Shown here piece by piece: positions 46,120 through 54,490 of a DNA stretch of 57,273 bases; position 1 is the first letter of the stretch; the number at the start of each line of letters is the position of its first letter. The notes beneath the pieces were generated by a model, which had not been told where the DNA came from, ran no database searches, and worked only from the letters and a program-made list of their open reading frames with translations. The position numbers were made by a program, and so were the translations under genes. The stretch is taken from IMG/VR virus record IMGVR_UViG_3300034101_003302, positions 1 through 57,273 of that record; one strand, 5' to 3'. Source of the stretch: a virus.

Positions 46120-46424
46120 AAGTCACAAATTATTTTTCTTCTAATCCATACAGAAGGATTTTTTCCCTTTTTACTTAACTTATCTACTAAATATTTTATT
46201 TTATCATTAACATCTGATTTAAATTTAGACATATCTCCACCTGATTTTTTTATCTTTATTTCAATGGAGTTCCAAATTTTATCTAATTTACTTTCTAATT
46301 TAGAGTCATCTTTGTTTAATTTTTTTATTTCATTAGTTTCATCAATAAAAGATGTATCATTATAAATTAATGATTCGTTTATTACATATTTTTTTAAAAT
46401 ATTTTTAATAATTCTTTTATTCAT
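46110..46424 (-). CDS. Leader-bearing small protein (104 aa)
   Basis: 104 aa. Leader MNKRIIKNILKKYVINES, ending I-N-E-S; then a charged helical body (DDSKLESKLDKIWNSIEIKI) ending NPSVWIRRKIICDLWV. ATG overlaps the upstream NlpC/P60 stop by one base. Confidence 0.68.
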   Translation of the reverse strand: MNKRIIKNILKKYVINESLIYNDTSFIDETNEIKKLNKDDSKLESKLDKIWNSIEIKIKKSGGDMSKFKSDVNDKIKYLVDKLSKKGKNPSVWIRRKIICDLWV

Positions 46425-47077
46425 TATGATAATCTACCGTATCCTGCTATTTTATTTCCCCAATAAGAGCTTTTATTAACTCCATTTTTTGTATAATTTG
46501 TTTTTTCTGTATCTTGTATGCCTGACGATGAAGATGCGTGTACCATATGAAAAATTTTTTCTCCTTTTTCGTTTTTTCCTACGTTTGAAACTAAACCAAT
46601 ATGGCTTATTTTCCCACCATCTTTAAAAAATACTAAATCTCCAGGTTTTATATCATTTATAGTAAGTTTAGTAACTTTAGGTGAATTATAAATACCTGAT
46701 GCTGTTCTTGGTATAGTTTGGTCACTTACGCTTGATAAGATCCCAACCTGAGTTAATAAAAATCTAATAAATCCACTACAATCAAAAGATTTAGGTCCTT
46801 GTGATCCATACACATATGGAATACCTAAATAATTTTTAGATAATTCAACTATTTGTGGTTCAACATTATTAGATTCATTTTGATCTAAGTTTTCCTGATT
46901 TTCTGTTGTTGTGGTAGTAACAATATTTTTATGTTCTTCAGACCCATCATTCAAATCAGGAGAATCCATAATAGTTCTATTATATGGTATTTGACTGTCC
47001 TGCTCATTTAATGAAAACTCAATAGAGTTATACATTCTAAGTATTCTTCTTTTTTCGTTATTTGATATTTTTTTCAT
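46424..47077 (-). CDS. Leader-bearing NlpC/P60 endopeptidase
   Basis: 217 aa. Leader MKKISNNEKRRILRMYNSIE...LNEQ (residues 1-26), Thr/Asn-rich linker (~50-72), then an NlpC/P60 domain: GIPYVYGSQGPKSFDCSGF with Cys100, GDLVFFKDGGKISHIGLV with His159, FHMVHASS with His180. Cleaves peptide stems of peptidoglycan (typically D-Glu-diaminopimelate bonds). With a leader instead of a signal peptide it is probably carried in the virion and used at entry. All catalytic residues present. Confidence 0.88.
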   Translation of the reverse strand: MKKISNNEKRRILRMYNSIEFSLNEQDSQIPYNRTIMDSPDLNDGSEEHKNIVTTTTTENQENLDQNESNNVEPQIVELSKNYLGIPYVYGSQGPKSFDCSGFIRFLLTQVGILSSVSDQTIPRTASGIYNSPKVTKLTINDIKPGDLVFFKDGGKISHIGLVSNVGKNEKGEKIFHMVHASSSSGIQDTEKTNYTKNGVNKSSYWGNKIAGYGRLS

Positions 47078-47079
47078 AA

Positions 47080-47370
47080 CTAATATTCTGGAAAAGTTGA
47101 TTTACCTATTTTTAATCCTTTTGGTAAATCAAGATCATCTAATGATCTTGGTCTTTGGACTCTTTTTATTTTCTGAGGATTATACTTATGATTTAACCTA
47201 TTTAATTCTATTTTGTATGGATTACCAAATTCATTTAATCTATTAATAACGTCGTCTATTAGTTCAGTTTTTTCTGATGCTGATATTCCGGTCACAAAAT
47301 CATCATTTTCATTAATAATTCTTCTTATAACTCTTATTAATTCACTTTCTGTTAGTTTTATCTCTCCCAT
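47080..47370 (-). CDS. Leader-bearing small protein (96 aa)
   Basis: Start at ATG 47370 (MGEIKLTESELIRVIRRIIN), since an upstream TTG would overlap the neighbouring stop. Leader LTESELIRVIRRIINE is a close LTESDL variant ending I-N-E. The body is short and basic with a Pro/Arg-rich piece (KVQRPRSLDDLDLPKG region). Lies between M23 and NlpC/P60 peptidase genes. Confidence 0.7.
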   Translation of the reverse strand: MGEIKLTESELIRVIRRIINENDDFVTGISASEKTELIDDVINRLNEFGNPYKIELNRLNHKYNPQKIKRVQRPRSLDDLDLPKGLKIGKSTFPEY

Positions 47371-47371
47371 C

Positions 47372-48109
47372 TTAATCAAAAATATTTTTTATTTTATCGA
47401 AAAATACACTTCCAACCTTTTTCATTTTATCCCACAAATCAACTTCATCTTCAGCCTTAATGTCACCTTCTTCTGTTTTTTCTTCAGGGCTAAAAAACTT
47501 TTTAAAGTAATTTTTAAATTTACTACCAAGGTCTTCATATTCTAAATCAGAAGGTTTTTTTGGTTTTTTATCTATAGCACCTTTTAATATATCTAAAGGG
47601 TCTTCACCTGAGTAAAAACCACCACTTGTTTTATAAATGTTATAATGTAAATGTGGTGCGGTTCCTTTAGCGTTTCCTGAATCACCTAAAGTACCAACCT
47701 GTTGTCCGGCAAATACAAAATCACCTTCTTTAACTGTAATAGAATCTAAATGTCCTAACCAATGTGAAAATCCTGTTTCAGGATCTTCTACAATAACGGT
47801 TAATCCATTACCACCAAATTTAACTTTTCCATCTACAGGAGCTAGTATTGCGGTTCCTCTAGGTCCAAAAATATCAACACCAATATGTCCATTTAAATGT
47901 CCTCCAGCACCGGCGTATGTTGGTTGTCTTGAGAAATCTGTATTTGCAGTACCTCTTGGGTTACTCCAATCATCCCATTTTTGATCCCAACCTATATTAT
48001 ATCTACCCCCATCTATTGGAAATGCATCTAAATCAGGTAATGATTCATTTATACCGTGAGATCTTAAAATGTGTTTTTTTTCCTCTTCAGAAATTATTAA
48101 TTTTTTCAT
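47372..48109 (-). CDS. Leader-bearing M23 metallopeptidase
   Basis: 245 aa from ATG 48109; a longer frame to 48136 exists, but a GTATTTAT element at 48125 favours the shorter form. Leader MKKLIISEEEKKHILRSHGI-NES. M23 (lysostaphin-type) domain: HLNGHIGVD (His75, Asp79), GFSHWLGHLDSI, and PHLHYNIY (His153, His155) complete the zinc site. Cleaves peptidoglycan cross-bridges or stem peptides. Acidic C-terminal tail. Paired with NlpC/P60 in the same operon as packaged wall hydrolases. Confidence 0.88.
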   Translation of the reverse strand: MKKLIISEEEKKHILRSHGINESLPDLDAFPIDGGRYNIGWDQKWDDWSNPRGTANTDFSRQPTYAGAGGHLNGHIGVDIFGPRGTAILAPVDGKVKFGGNGLTVIVEDPETGFSHWLGHLDSITVKEGDFVFAGQQVGTLGDSGNAKGTAPHLHYNIYKTSGGFYSGEDPLDILKGAIDKKPKKPSDLEYEDLGSKFKNYFKKFFSPEEKTEEGDIKAEDEVDLWDKMKKVGSVFFDKIKNIFD

Positions 48110-48124
48110 AAAAAACGTTTTTAT

Positions 48125-48132
48125 ATAAATAC
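48125..48132 (-). promoter_or_regulatory. GTATTTAT element (putative late promoter variant)
   Basis: Coding-direction GTATTTAT 15 nt before the M23 gene ATG at 48109. Confidence 0.45.
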
Positions 48133-48166
48133 TCAAACATTTTAAAATATCTTTTTTAATTAAAAA

Positions 48167-48880
48167 TTACTCTATTGTTTCTTCAGTTACTATAATATCT
48201 AACGAAATATCTTCATTTGTCTCAACATTCCAAGTATGATGAATTGATAAGGAATTATTAGTTATTATAATTTCACCATTAGATCCTTCATTAATCTCCC
48301 ATCCACCAAAATTACTACCTAATTCTCTATAACAAATATCCTCAATATCGGCAGGTAAATCCACTCTTTGTCCTGATGAGGTATTTCCATAACTTTCTAT
48401 ATAACCACTATCACCAGAACCATCATATGTTATTGTTACATCATCTGGATTTCCAATACTATTTAAAAATTCAGTACATTTAACACGTATATCATCATCT
48501 TCATCCTCATCGTCAAACTCATATTCAGAAGATTCGCTCTGTTGATCAAAATAATAAACAGAAGAATACGAATATATTAATTTATTTTGTTTTGGGTAAA
48601 TTACAACTTCAACATCATATCTATTCCATTCTCCATTATTTACCTCATTTACAATATCATCAATTTCTTCCATATAATGATCAAAAAAAGTTTCTAAAAG
48701 ATCTCTAATTATTGTAGGTGTTTTTATAGTTTTAGACATTGATTCATCCCCATCTTTACTACAAAACATTTCACCTAAACCCCAATCCAAACCTGAGTCG
48801 TAACATATATAACTTTGAGTTATTTTATCAAAACCAAATTGTTTTAAAAACTCCATTAAATATTTAAACTTTTTTTTCAT
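48167..48880 (-). CDS. Acidic hypothetical protein (237 aa)
   Basis: Start at ATG 48880 (MKKKFKYLMEFLKQFGFDKI), 4 nt after the upstream stop. Acidic in the middle (SSEYEFDDEDEDDDIRVKCTE) with a Tyr/Gly/Ser-rich C-terminal beta region. No domain recognised. In the operon of leader-bearing proteins but without an evident E-site leader. Confidence 0.65.
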   Translation of the reverse strand: MKKKFKYLMEFLKQFGFDKITQSYICYDSGLDWGLGEMFCSKDGDESMSKTIKTPTIIRDLLETFFDHYMEEIDDIVNEVNNGEWNRYDVEVVIYPKQNKLIYSYSSVYYFDQQSESSEYEFDDEDEDDDIRVKCTEFLNSIGNPDDVTITYDGSGDSGYIESYGNTSSGQRVDLPADIEDICYRELGSNFGGWEINEGSNGEIIITNNSLSIHHTWNVETNEDISLDIIVTEETIE

Positions 48881-48884
48881 ACTA

Positions 48885-49223
48885 TTAATTATTATCCACA
48901 CCAAACATTAATCCTGATAAATAGTCCTCATCCGCATCATCAAATCCTTCATCACATCTTTCTTCTTCTAATAATTTATCAAAATTATTTCTTATATAAT
49001 CATTAAAATTACTTCTAACCCATCTATGTACAGTATCTATTGACCCAACTATTTGAGGATCCAAATATAGAAGTTCCATCTTATCTGAAACTTGCCAACA
49101 AACCTCCGCAAGAAACTCAGAAAATACATAATCACATACATCATCTCTTAATACATCAAAAGACATATCTATTAATTCTTTAATAATAACCGATCTTCTT
49201 AAAAAGGATACATTATTTTTCAT
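48885..49223 (-). CDS. Acidic protein with FLRR-type N-terminus (112 aa)
   Basis: 112 aa, MKNNVSFLRRSVIIKELIDM...: the N-terminal SFLRR-x-x-x-x-x-EL-I-D is similar to SFLLRRYEYLRQLVDRE of 49227 and ILLRRYDG of 51771. The body is acidic and helical (EERCDEGFDDADEDYLSG). Three-nt gap to upstream gene. Unknown function. Confidence 0.62.
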   Translation of the reverse strand: MKNNVSFLRRSVIIKELIDMSFDVLRDDVCDYVFSEFLAEVCWQVSDKMELLYLDPQIVGSIDTVHRWVRSNFNDYIRNNFDKLLEEERCDEGFDDADEDYLSGLMFGVDNN

Positions 49224-49226
49224 ATA

Positions 49227-49886
49227 TTACCATTCAATTTCTTGTGACATTGAATCATTCCAAAGACCAACTAAATAATCAAAAAACTCTTCATACATCA
49301 TGGAGCTAATCTCATCTCTAAGGTGGTCTTCGTCTTCATCTTTAAATATGTCGTCTTCTCTTTCATATCCTTCATCTCCGTAGAAAAAACTTAAACCTTC
49401 CCCAATACAAAAATCGGCATATTCTTCCCCGTCATCAAAATTATGAGGGTCTTGTATTTCTGTTTGGAATTCAATTATATCTCTTACTTCTTGTATTCTT
49501 CTTAATCTTTTTAATTCTCCTTTAGATTTTGACTCATATATTGTATTTAAATTTTGGTGGTATTCACCGCAATCATTATTAAAGTAGTATTCCTCTACTT
49601 CATTAAAGAACATCTCATCCGCCGCCATTTTAAGACTACTAACCAATCTTATTTCATCAACTTCTTCCATATTATCAAAATCAGGTAAACTATAAAAAAT
49701 AAATTCAATTACTGACTCTATAACAGTGTCATAATAAAACCTAAACCCATCAAAGTCACCGTATTTTTCTTTATAATAACAAGGTTCTTGATCTACCTTT
49801 TCTCTATCAACTAATTGTCTTAGATATTCATATCTTCGTAATAAAAATGATCTTGATTCTTTATTTAATTTATTATCTGAATTCAT
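49227..49886 (-). CDS. Acidic protein with FLLRRY N-terminus (219 aa)
   Basis: 219 aa. NKESRSFLLRRYEYLRQLVD forms an amphipathic N-terminal helix related to those of 48885 and 51771; the rest is very acidic (EEYADFCIGEGLSFFYGDEG, KDEDEDHLRDE). No enzyme motif. ATATTTAT 6 nt upstream, within the short gap from 49902. Confidence 0.65.
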   Translation of the reverse strand: MNSDNKLNKESRSFLLRRYEYLRQLVDREKVDQEPCYYKEKYGDFDGFRFYYDTVIESVIEFIFYSLPDFDNMEEVDEIRLVSSLKMAADEMFFNEVEEYYFNNDCGEYHQNLNTIYESKSKGELKRLRRIQEVRDIIEFQTEIQDPHNFDDGEEYADFCIGEGLSFFYGDEGYEREDDIFKDEDEDHLRDEISSMMYEEFFDYLVGLWNDSMSQEIEW

Positions 49887-49891
49887 ATAAT

Positions 49892-49899
49892 ATAAATAT
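49892..49899 (-). promoter_or_regulatory. ATATTTAT element (putative late promoter)
   Basis: ATATTTAT 5 nt before the ATG at 49886, an internal promoter of the long operon. Confidence 0.5.
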
Positions 49900-49901
49900 A
49901 A

Positions 49902-50312
49902 TTAAACCCCAATAATATCTTTTATATTAATACCTGCAGCCTCCCCTGGCCATGTATCATGGTTTTTTGGATAATTATATCTAACATTCTTAGGCACTCT
50001 ATCGTATATTAAACCTATACTATCTTCTAATACGTCACCAAGACCTGTATCACTGAGACCATCAAAAGGATTATCATCATAATCATCCGCAATTTTAAAA
50101 TTATACATTTCTTTATAATTTATATATAACGTTAAGGATATTATATGAAATCCTTTATTTTCAGATCCAGAAGCTTTATAACCATCAATAACTATTTTTT
50201 TAATAAATGGATATCTTTCATATACCATATCTTTAAACAAATCAAATCCAAAATCATATTTGGTTTTATTTTCCAAAAGTCTATATTGATTTTCTGTGAT
50301 TATTATTCTCAT
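49902..50312 (-). CDS. Leader-bearing protein, IIITENQY type (136 aa)
   Basis: 136 aa. Leader MRIIITENQYRLLENK, same family as 33378, 50312 and 51166. The body is a compact alpha/beta domain (KKIVIDGYKASGSENKGFHI, ISLTLYINYKEMYNFKIADD) of unknown function. ATG overlaps the upstream stop by one base. Confidence 0.68.
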   Translation of the reverse strand: MRIIITENQYRLLENKTKYDFGFDLFKDMVYERYPFIKKIVIDGYKASGSENKGFHIISLTLYINYKEMYNFKIADDYDDNPFDGLSDTGLGDVLEDSIGLIYDRVPKNVRYNYPKNHDTWPGEAAGINIKDIIGV

Positions 50313-51169
50313 TACCCAAAAACTACTTCACCCATTACACAAAGTTGTAAAAATACATCAGCATCTCCAGCGTCTTCTTGCTCAAGTAATATATTTTCCC
50401 AAATGTGAGGATATTCTTTTTTTATTATTGTTATTGCTTCTAATATTTTGTCCATAGTAACAAAACCTAAATACGTTTCTTCTATGTCTTCATTAAATCT
50501 TTTTTGATCTATTATATCTCCTTCTATTGTATATTCTCCTTTTTTTAGGTTATACATTATTTCAGATCTTAATTCATCATCGTAAAAATATATTTTACCT
50601 CCCTGTAGAATGTATTCACCCACAGCTTCAGAAATTGATTGACCATAACTTTTTATGTTGTCAGGTAAATCCATATAATACCAGTAGTTAGATCCCCCTT
50701 CTAATGCGGTTACAAATAAATTAATAATGTCTTCTTTACCTAAAGATCTGTTTAATGCCTGTTCTTTATATCTATTATATCTAAAAGAATAACCAGCACC
50801 TCCCGCACTATATAAGTGCCATTCCATAGATCTTTTTTTCCACTCCTCAAAATTGAAATTCTCAAGGCTATTTTTTAGTCTCTCTAGTTCTTTTTTCTTT
50901 GGTTCAACAAAGTCTTTAATTATATATTCCCTAACTCTTTCATCACCAATTTTAGAATAATCGTAATTTAAAAGTTTATAAACTTCTTCTTCTAATTCTT
51001 TTATATTGGACTTTAATCTTTCAAGACTATCCTTAGTTTCTTCTTCTGCAACCTTCTCAACTTCACGCATTTCACTGTCAGTTAATCCATACTGGTTAAG
51101 TTCCTCAGTTTCATTTAGGAATTTTTTTTGTAATGTGTGATATTGTTCTTCTGTTATTATTATTTTCAT
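50312..51169 (-). CDS. Leader-bearing protein, IIITEEQY type (285 aa)
   Basis: 285 aa. Leader MKIIITEEQYHTLQKKFLNE ending L-N-E, then a charged coiled coil (~30-110) and an alpha/beta C-terminal domain with many Tyr (GGSNYWYYMDLPDNIKSYGQ). Overlaps the gene upstream by 4 nt and the one downstream by 1 nt. Unknown function; candidate packaged protein. Confidence 0.68.
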   Translation of the reverse strand: MKIIITEEQYHTLQKKFLNETEELNQYGLTDSEMREVEKVAEEETKDSLERLKSNIKELEEEVYKLLNYDYSKIGDERVREYIIKDFVEPKKKELERLKNSLENFNFEEWKKRSMEWHLYSAGGAGYSFRYNRYKEQALNRSLGKEDIINLFVTALEGGSNYWYYMDLPDNIKSYGQSISEAVGEYILQGGKIYFYDDELRSEIMYNLKKGEYTIEGDIIDQKRFNEDIEETYLGFVTMDKILEAITIIKKEYPHIWENILLEQEDAGDADVFLQLCVMGEVVFG

Positions 51170-51741
51170 ACTCCCCTAACATAGTTAAATACTTCCTCAC
51201 ATTTTTCGGCCAGTATTTTTAGATAATCATTATTTATCCATTTATATATTTCATTAAAACTATCAAATTGTGTTGGTACTTCTTCACTATAATAATATTC
51301 TCCACTTATTTCTTCATCATTTTGATCCCCAAAACTATCGGTCCAAATATAATAATCAAAATCTATAGGTAAGTAGCAATTACCATCCCAATATGGAGTT
51401 GCGTACCCAGTTAAAGAGTCTTCATAATAAGGATTTCCTAATTCTTTACAGCTAAAAAACAAAGAACCTCCCATTTCATCAAAACCAAAATTAAACCTAT
51501 AATTTTTATATGTTTTAACATTATTATTCAAATCTCTTCTAAAATTTTCATGATGATAAATTATACCATACAAATCATCGCAAGTTATTTCAGGTAATTC
51601 TTCTCCTTTGAATATAAAAGACAAAGCTTTTAAATTTAAATTATATCTTCTTAAGGTTTCGTACAAACCATTTTCCTCAATAGAAATTGACAAAGTTTTT
51701 CTTAGATCGTTAAGTTGGTTTTCTTTTAGAAGAATTTTCAT
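51166..51741 (-). CDS. Leader-bearing protein, ILLKENQL type (191 aa); first gene of long operon
   Basis: 191 aa. MKILLKENQLNDLRKTLSIS is a variant of the IIITExQY leader. The body is Asp/Glu/Tyr-rich (HHENFRRDLNNNVKTYKNYR, SGEYYYSEEVPTQFDSFNE). ATATTTAT 4 nt upstream, so it starts the operon that runs through the peptidase genes down to 45598. Confidence 0.68.
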   Translation of the reverse strand: MKILLKENQLNDLRKTLSISIEENGLYETLRRYNLNLKALSFIFKGEELPEITCDDLYGIIYHHENFRRDLNNNVKTYKNYRFNFGFDEMGGSLFFSCKELGNPYYEDSLTGYATPYWDGNCYLPIDFDYYIWTDSFGDQNDEEISGEYYYSEEVPTQFDSFNEIYKWINNDYLKILAEKCEEVFNYVRGV

Positions 51742-51745
51742 ATAA

Positions 51746-51753
51746 ATAAATAT
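51746..51753 (-). promoter_or_regulatory. ATATTTAT element (putative late promoter)
   Basis: ATATTTAT 4 nt before the ATG at 51741. Confidence 0.55.
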
Positions 51754-51770
51754 ATGAAATAACTTTATAA

Positions 51771-52061
51771 TTATTTTGGGTAATTTTTTTTGGCACTTGA
51801 ATAGTAGAGGTTCATTAAAGGTTCAAATACACTAAGAATATGTTCTGACATAGAATTTAACTCATCATCTTGTAATTCAGTTACATCAATATCATATTTT
51901 GTCCAAAGGTAATTTGCAACCGTTTTTAATGCAAGTTCTTCTTTAAATTCTTTTTTATTATCGGTACCAAAATAAACTTGAGTTGCAATAGTCTTCATTG
52001 TCTTTTCAATTTTATGACCATCATATCTACGTAATAATATTGGAGGTATTTTTTCTGACAT
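51771..52061 (-). CDS. Hypothetical protein with ILLRRYDG N-terminus (96 aa)
   Basis: 96 aa, MSEKIPPILLRRYDGHKIEK...: N-terminal LLRRY block as in 49227; helical remainder ending in NLYYSSAKKNYPK. No domain recognised. ATATTTAT 5 nt upstream; a terminator for the gene on its right lies immediately before. Confidence 0.65.
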   Translation of the reverse strand: MSEKIPPILLRRYDGHKIEKTMKTIATQVYFGTDNKKEFKEELALKTVANYLWTKYDIDVTELQDDELNSMSEHILSVFEPLMNLYYSSAKKNYPK

Positions 52062-52066
52062 ATTAA

Positions 52067-52074
52067 ATAAATAT
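52067..52074 (-). promoter_or_regulatory. ATATTTAT element (putative late promoter)
   Basis: ATATTTAT 5 nt before the ATG at 52061. Confidence 0.5.
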
Positions 52075-52104
52075 AAAAAAGCCCCACATTAGTTGTGAGG
52101 CTTT
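52075..52104 (-). terminator. Intrinsic terminator
   Basis: AAAGCC-x-CACA / TGTG-x-GGCTTT hairpin with six T on the minus strand; ends the lipoprotein gene. Confidence 0.82.
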
Positions 52105-52126
52105 AAAAATAATAATTTTTGATTAA

Positions 52127-52303
52127 TTATTTTTTAATTGTGTCTGCAACATTGTTAGTTGAGTCAACGTTTTTAGTTGCGTTACATGTCGCTTCACAAG
52201 TGGCATCGCAAGTAGCATTTTCAGTTGCCGTCTTTTCACCACAAGAAGTCATTAGAGAAATTGTGGTCAAAATCGAAAGACCAAATAATACTAATTTTTT
52301 CAT
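52127..52303 (-). CDS. Small lipoprotein with Cys repeats (58 aa)
   Basis: 58 aa. Signal peptide MKKLVLFGLSILTTISLMTS followed by C-G: a lipobox (LMTSC) with Cys21 as the lipidated residue. The mature part has three short repeats AT-C-x-AT-C-EAT-C-NAT, giving evenly spaced Cys. It would be anchored to the host membrane, on either face of the outer membrane. Candidate superinfection-exclusion lipoprotein, as known for several phages; function here not shown. Confidence 0.7.
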   Translation of the reverse strand: MKKLVLFGLSILTTISLMTSCGEKTATENATCDATCEATCNATKNVDSTNNVADTIKK

Positions 52304-52382
52304 AATTTAATTTTTTTTATAAGATTTATTTTAATAATATATATAAACAAAAAATGAATAAATACAGTCTAAATTAAAAAAA

Positions 52383-52868
52383 TTATAAATCAAACCAATC
52401 ATCAATCTGATCCCAGTCAGTTTCTTCTCTATTTGTTTCTTTCCAATCATAAGGTTCAATTTCTCCATCACTCCTAAGATCCCATAAATACCCACTATTT
52501 AAATCTTGTGGTATAAATGTTTCTAATGTGGAATATCTTGTTGTTTTTACTGTTACTTTTTCTTCGGTAATAAATTCAATACTTTTTTCTACTAATTTAG
52601 GTCTTCTTAAAGAATTTGTCTCAAGATCACTATTATCTAACAAATAATAAAGATATTCTATGTCTAATCTATCAAATTCTTTACCTAAAGGTGACATTAA
52701 TTGTTTTCTTATTGATTCATAACTATCCCTACGTCCAGAAAAAAATTGGTAGAATCCTTCGATATTACGCATCCAAATATGGTCAACTTGATCAAATAAT
52801 TTTTTTGCGTATTTAAGATAACGAATTAGTGCTTCGTCTGATAACCTTTCAAATTTAGAGTGTATCAT
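52383..52868 (-). CDS. Hypothetical protein (161 aa)
   Basis: 161 aa, MIHSKFERLSDEALIRYLKY...: helical N-terminal half, beta-rich, acidic C-terminus (SDGEIEPYDWKETNREETDW). No leader E-site, no recognised motif. ATATTTAT 6 nt upstream. Confidence 0.65.
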   Translation of the reverse strand: MIHSKFERLSDEALIRYLKYAKKLFDQVDHIWMRNIEGFYQFFSGRRDSYESIRKQLMSPLGKEFDRLDIEYLYYLLDNSDLETNSLRRPKLVEKSIEFITEEKVTVKTTRYSTLETFIPQDLNSGYLWDLRSDGEIEPYDWKETNREETDWDQIDDWFDL

Positions 52869-52874
52869 ATTTAA

Positions 52875-52882
52875 ATAAATAT
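52875..52882 (-). promoter_or_regulatory. ATATTTAT element (putative late promoter)
   Basis: ATATTTAT 6 nt before the ATG at 52868. Confidence 0.5.
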
Positions 52883-52892
52883 TATATTAAAT

Positions 52893-52917
52893 AAAAAACC
52901 CCCATTTTAATGAGGGT
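52893..52917 (-). terminator. Intrinsic terminator
   Basis: ACCCTCAT / ATGGGGGT hairpin with loop TAAA and six T on the minus strand, 9 nt after the 59-aa gene. Confidence 0.85.
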
Positions 52918-52925
52918 ATAATAAA

Positions 52926-53105
52926 TTACAATCTAGAAGCGGTATCCATTATAAGTCTTAACTTGTTTTCAAGATCTTTAATTTCCCTAATCTGTCTTTC
53001 ATTTAATTCTAAAGACTCACCTTTTATTGATGAAATCTTGTTTTGTGTTCTTGTATATTCATACATAAGTTGAGTATACTTTTGTGCTTTTTGATCATTG
53101 TTCAT
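52926..53105 (-). CDS. Small coiled-coil protein (59 aa)
   Basis: 59 aa, MNNDQKAQKYTQLMYEYTRT..., with heptad pattern throughout (LELNERQIREIKDLENKLRL). Bounded by a terminator downstream. Probably an oligomerisation module or small scaffold; function unknown. Confidence 0.6.
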   Translation of the reverse strand: MNNDQKAQKYTQLMYEYTRTQNKISSIKGESLELNERQIREIKDLENKLRLIMDTASRL

Positions 53106-53165
53106 ATCTAATATATAGTCGGTAAAATAATAAAGAAAATATATAAACTTGAATTATTTTTTTAT

Positions 53166-53852
53166 TTAAGACATAATTGGTTTAGAAATATCAGAAGGTA
53201 TTTGAGGAAAACCTAATCTATCTAATTCAGTATTTATTTTTGTAAATGTTTCACCTAAATATCCAGATAAATTACTTGATAAATTTTTACCTATAACGTT
53301 ATTATTTAATTGTGATGGCATCTCTACCTTCTTTGAATCATCTAAAACATAAAGTCCTATAGGATAAGCCTTTTTCCATGTTTCATTACTTGTCCAAAAA
53401 TCGCCTTTTAAATAAGTTTGAAACTTTCCGCTTTTTCTTTGTGTTATAAAAATTTGTAATGCGGTAAAAGCTCCTTGTGCTCCAGGAATAGTTACATTAA
53501 TATCAATGACACATCCGAATCTACCTGATCTAGCTGATTCATTGTCTGTTAAATTTTTAAGTTGTAATTTTTCTCTGTAATTTGCGTCAATAGTTGCACC
53601 AATTAATAATGATAACCTTTGATTTTGTGAGGTAACATAAACTTGTTTACCATTAAAAAGAAAATTAGAGGCAGGTATTTTTGTTGTTATGTTTTTAGGT
53701 GAATTAGGATCGGTCCCATTAGGTTTTACATTTACCCAAACATCCGATTGCTCATTCAGTAAATCATATTTATTATTTTCAACTATTAACCTTGTTTCAA
53801 GTATTCTATTTGATTCTTGTATATGCCTTATTTTACTATAACTCTTATTCAT
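53166..53852 (-). CDS. Leader-bearing member of the tandem paralogue family (228 aa)
   Basis: 228 aa. N-terminal segment ends LIVENNKYDLLNEQ (L-N-E-Q), body beta-rich, with the C-terminal family signature FTKINTELDRLGFPQIPSDI. The same C-terminal pattern (NTELD-x-x-G[FY]-x-x-[IF]-P) is present in the four downstream-numbered genes up to the window end. Unknown function; CTATTTAT lies upstream. Likely packaged virion protein. Confidence 0.7.
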   Translation of the reverse strand: MNKSYSKIRHIQESNRILETRLIVENNKYDLLNEQSDVWVNVKPNGTDPNSPKNITTKIPASNFLFNGKQVYVTSQNQRLSLLIGATIDANYREKLQLKNLTDNESARSGRFGCVIDINVTIPGAQGAFTALQIFITQRKSGKFQTYLKGDFWTSNETWKKAYPIGLYVLDDSKKVEMPSQLNNNVIGKNLSSNLSGYLGETFTKINTELDRLGFPQIPSDISKPIMS

Positions 53853-53867
53853 AAAAAATATTTTATT

Positions 53868-53875
53868 ATAAATAG
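53868..53875 (-). promoter_or_regulatory. CTATTTAT element (putative late promoter variant)
   Basis: Coding-direction CTATTTAT 15 nt before the ATG at 53852. Confidence 0.45.
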
Positions 53876-53896
53876 TAAAATATATAAAAAAAAGTT

Positions 53897-53926
53897 TTGT
53901 TTGGGTTCAAAATAATTGTACATTTG
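53897..53926 (+). promoter_or_regulatory. Bacteroidota-type promoter
   Basis: TTG (53897-53899), 19-nt spacer, TACATTTG (53919-53926), 27 nt before the ATG at 53954. Confidence 0.75.
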
Positions 53927-53953
53927 TATTATAAATAATTAAACATAATACCC

Positions 53954-54457
53954 ATGAAAACCCTATTGATCTTTTTACTTACTGTTTTAAGTTTTAACTC
54001 TTTTTCTCAAAACACAATAGAAGTCTCCTTTTCAAAAAGAAGTAGATTTGCGCTATACGGTAAAGATTCACTTCATTTAATGATTAAAAATACCGGTTTA
54101 TTACCAGTAGAACAACTTTATGAGCCTTTGGACTTGAGGTTTGTTATAAACAAAAAAACAAGAAAGGCCTATCGTTTTAAAAATGGTTCTCCTTTTGATA
54201 CATTAAATATCAAAAAAATAGAATTTAAAGACAGTATATATACAATCACTTGTATCGAAAAACGAGATGAAATGTATGCTCACTATGAAGGTCAAATGAT
54301 TGATTGTTATTTAGTTATTGATACAAGAAAAAATCCGGTTAATAAAAAACAACCTAAAGTATGTTATTGGTGGTGTTGGGATATCTACATGAACGATGAA
54401 CCTGTAGATTACTGTAAAGGTTATGTTAGTGATTATGTAACTGTTAATATGAAGTAA
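53954..54457 (+). CDS. Secreted protein of unknown function (167 aa)
   Basis: 167 aa. Signal peptide 1-18 (KTLLIFLLTVLSFNSFSQ). The mature domain is beta-rich with SFSKRSRFALYGKDSLHLMI, KKTRKAYRFKNG and a Trp/Cys-rich C-terminal part (VCYWWCWDIYMNDEPVDYC) whose cysteines could form disulfides in the periplasm. Own host-type promoter and terminator. Together with 219 and 43727 it forms a small set of early exported proteins. Confidence 0.75.
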   Translation: MKTLLIFLLTVLSFNSFSQNTIEVSFSKRSRFALYGKDSLHLMIKNTGLLPVEQLYEPLDLRFVINKKTRKAYRFKNGSPFDTLNIKKIEFKDSIYTITCIEKRDEMYAHYEGQMIDCYLVIDTRKNPVNKKQPKVCYWWCWDIYMNDEPVDYCKGYVSDYVTVNMK

Positions 54458-54459
54458 AT

Positions 54460-54490
54460 AAACCCCCCTTTAGTGGGGGTTTTTATTTTG
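54460..54490. terminator. Bidirectional terminator
   Basis: AAACCCCC / GGGGGTTT with T-run, between convergent genes 53954 (+) and 54483 (-). Confidence 0.88.
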
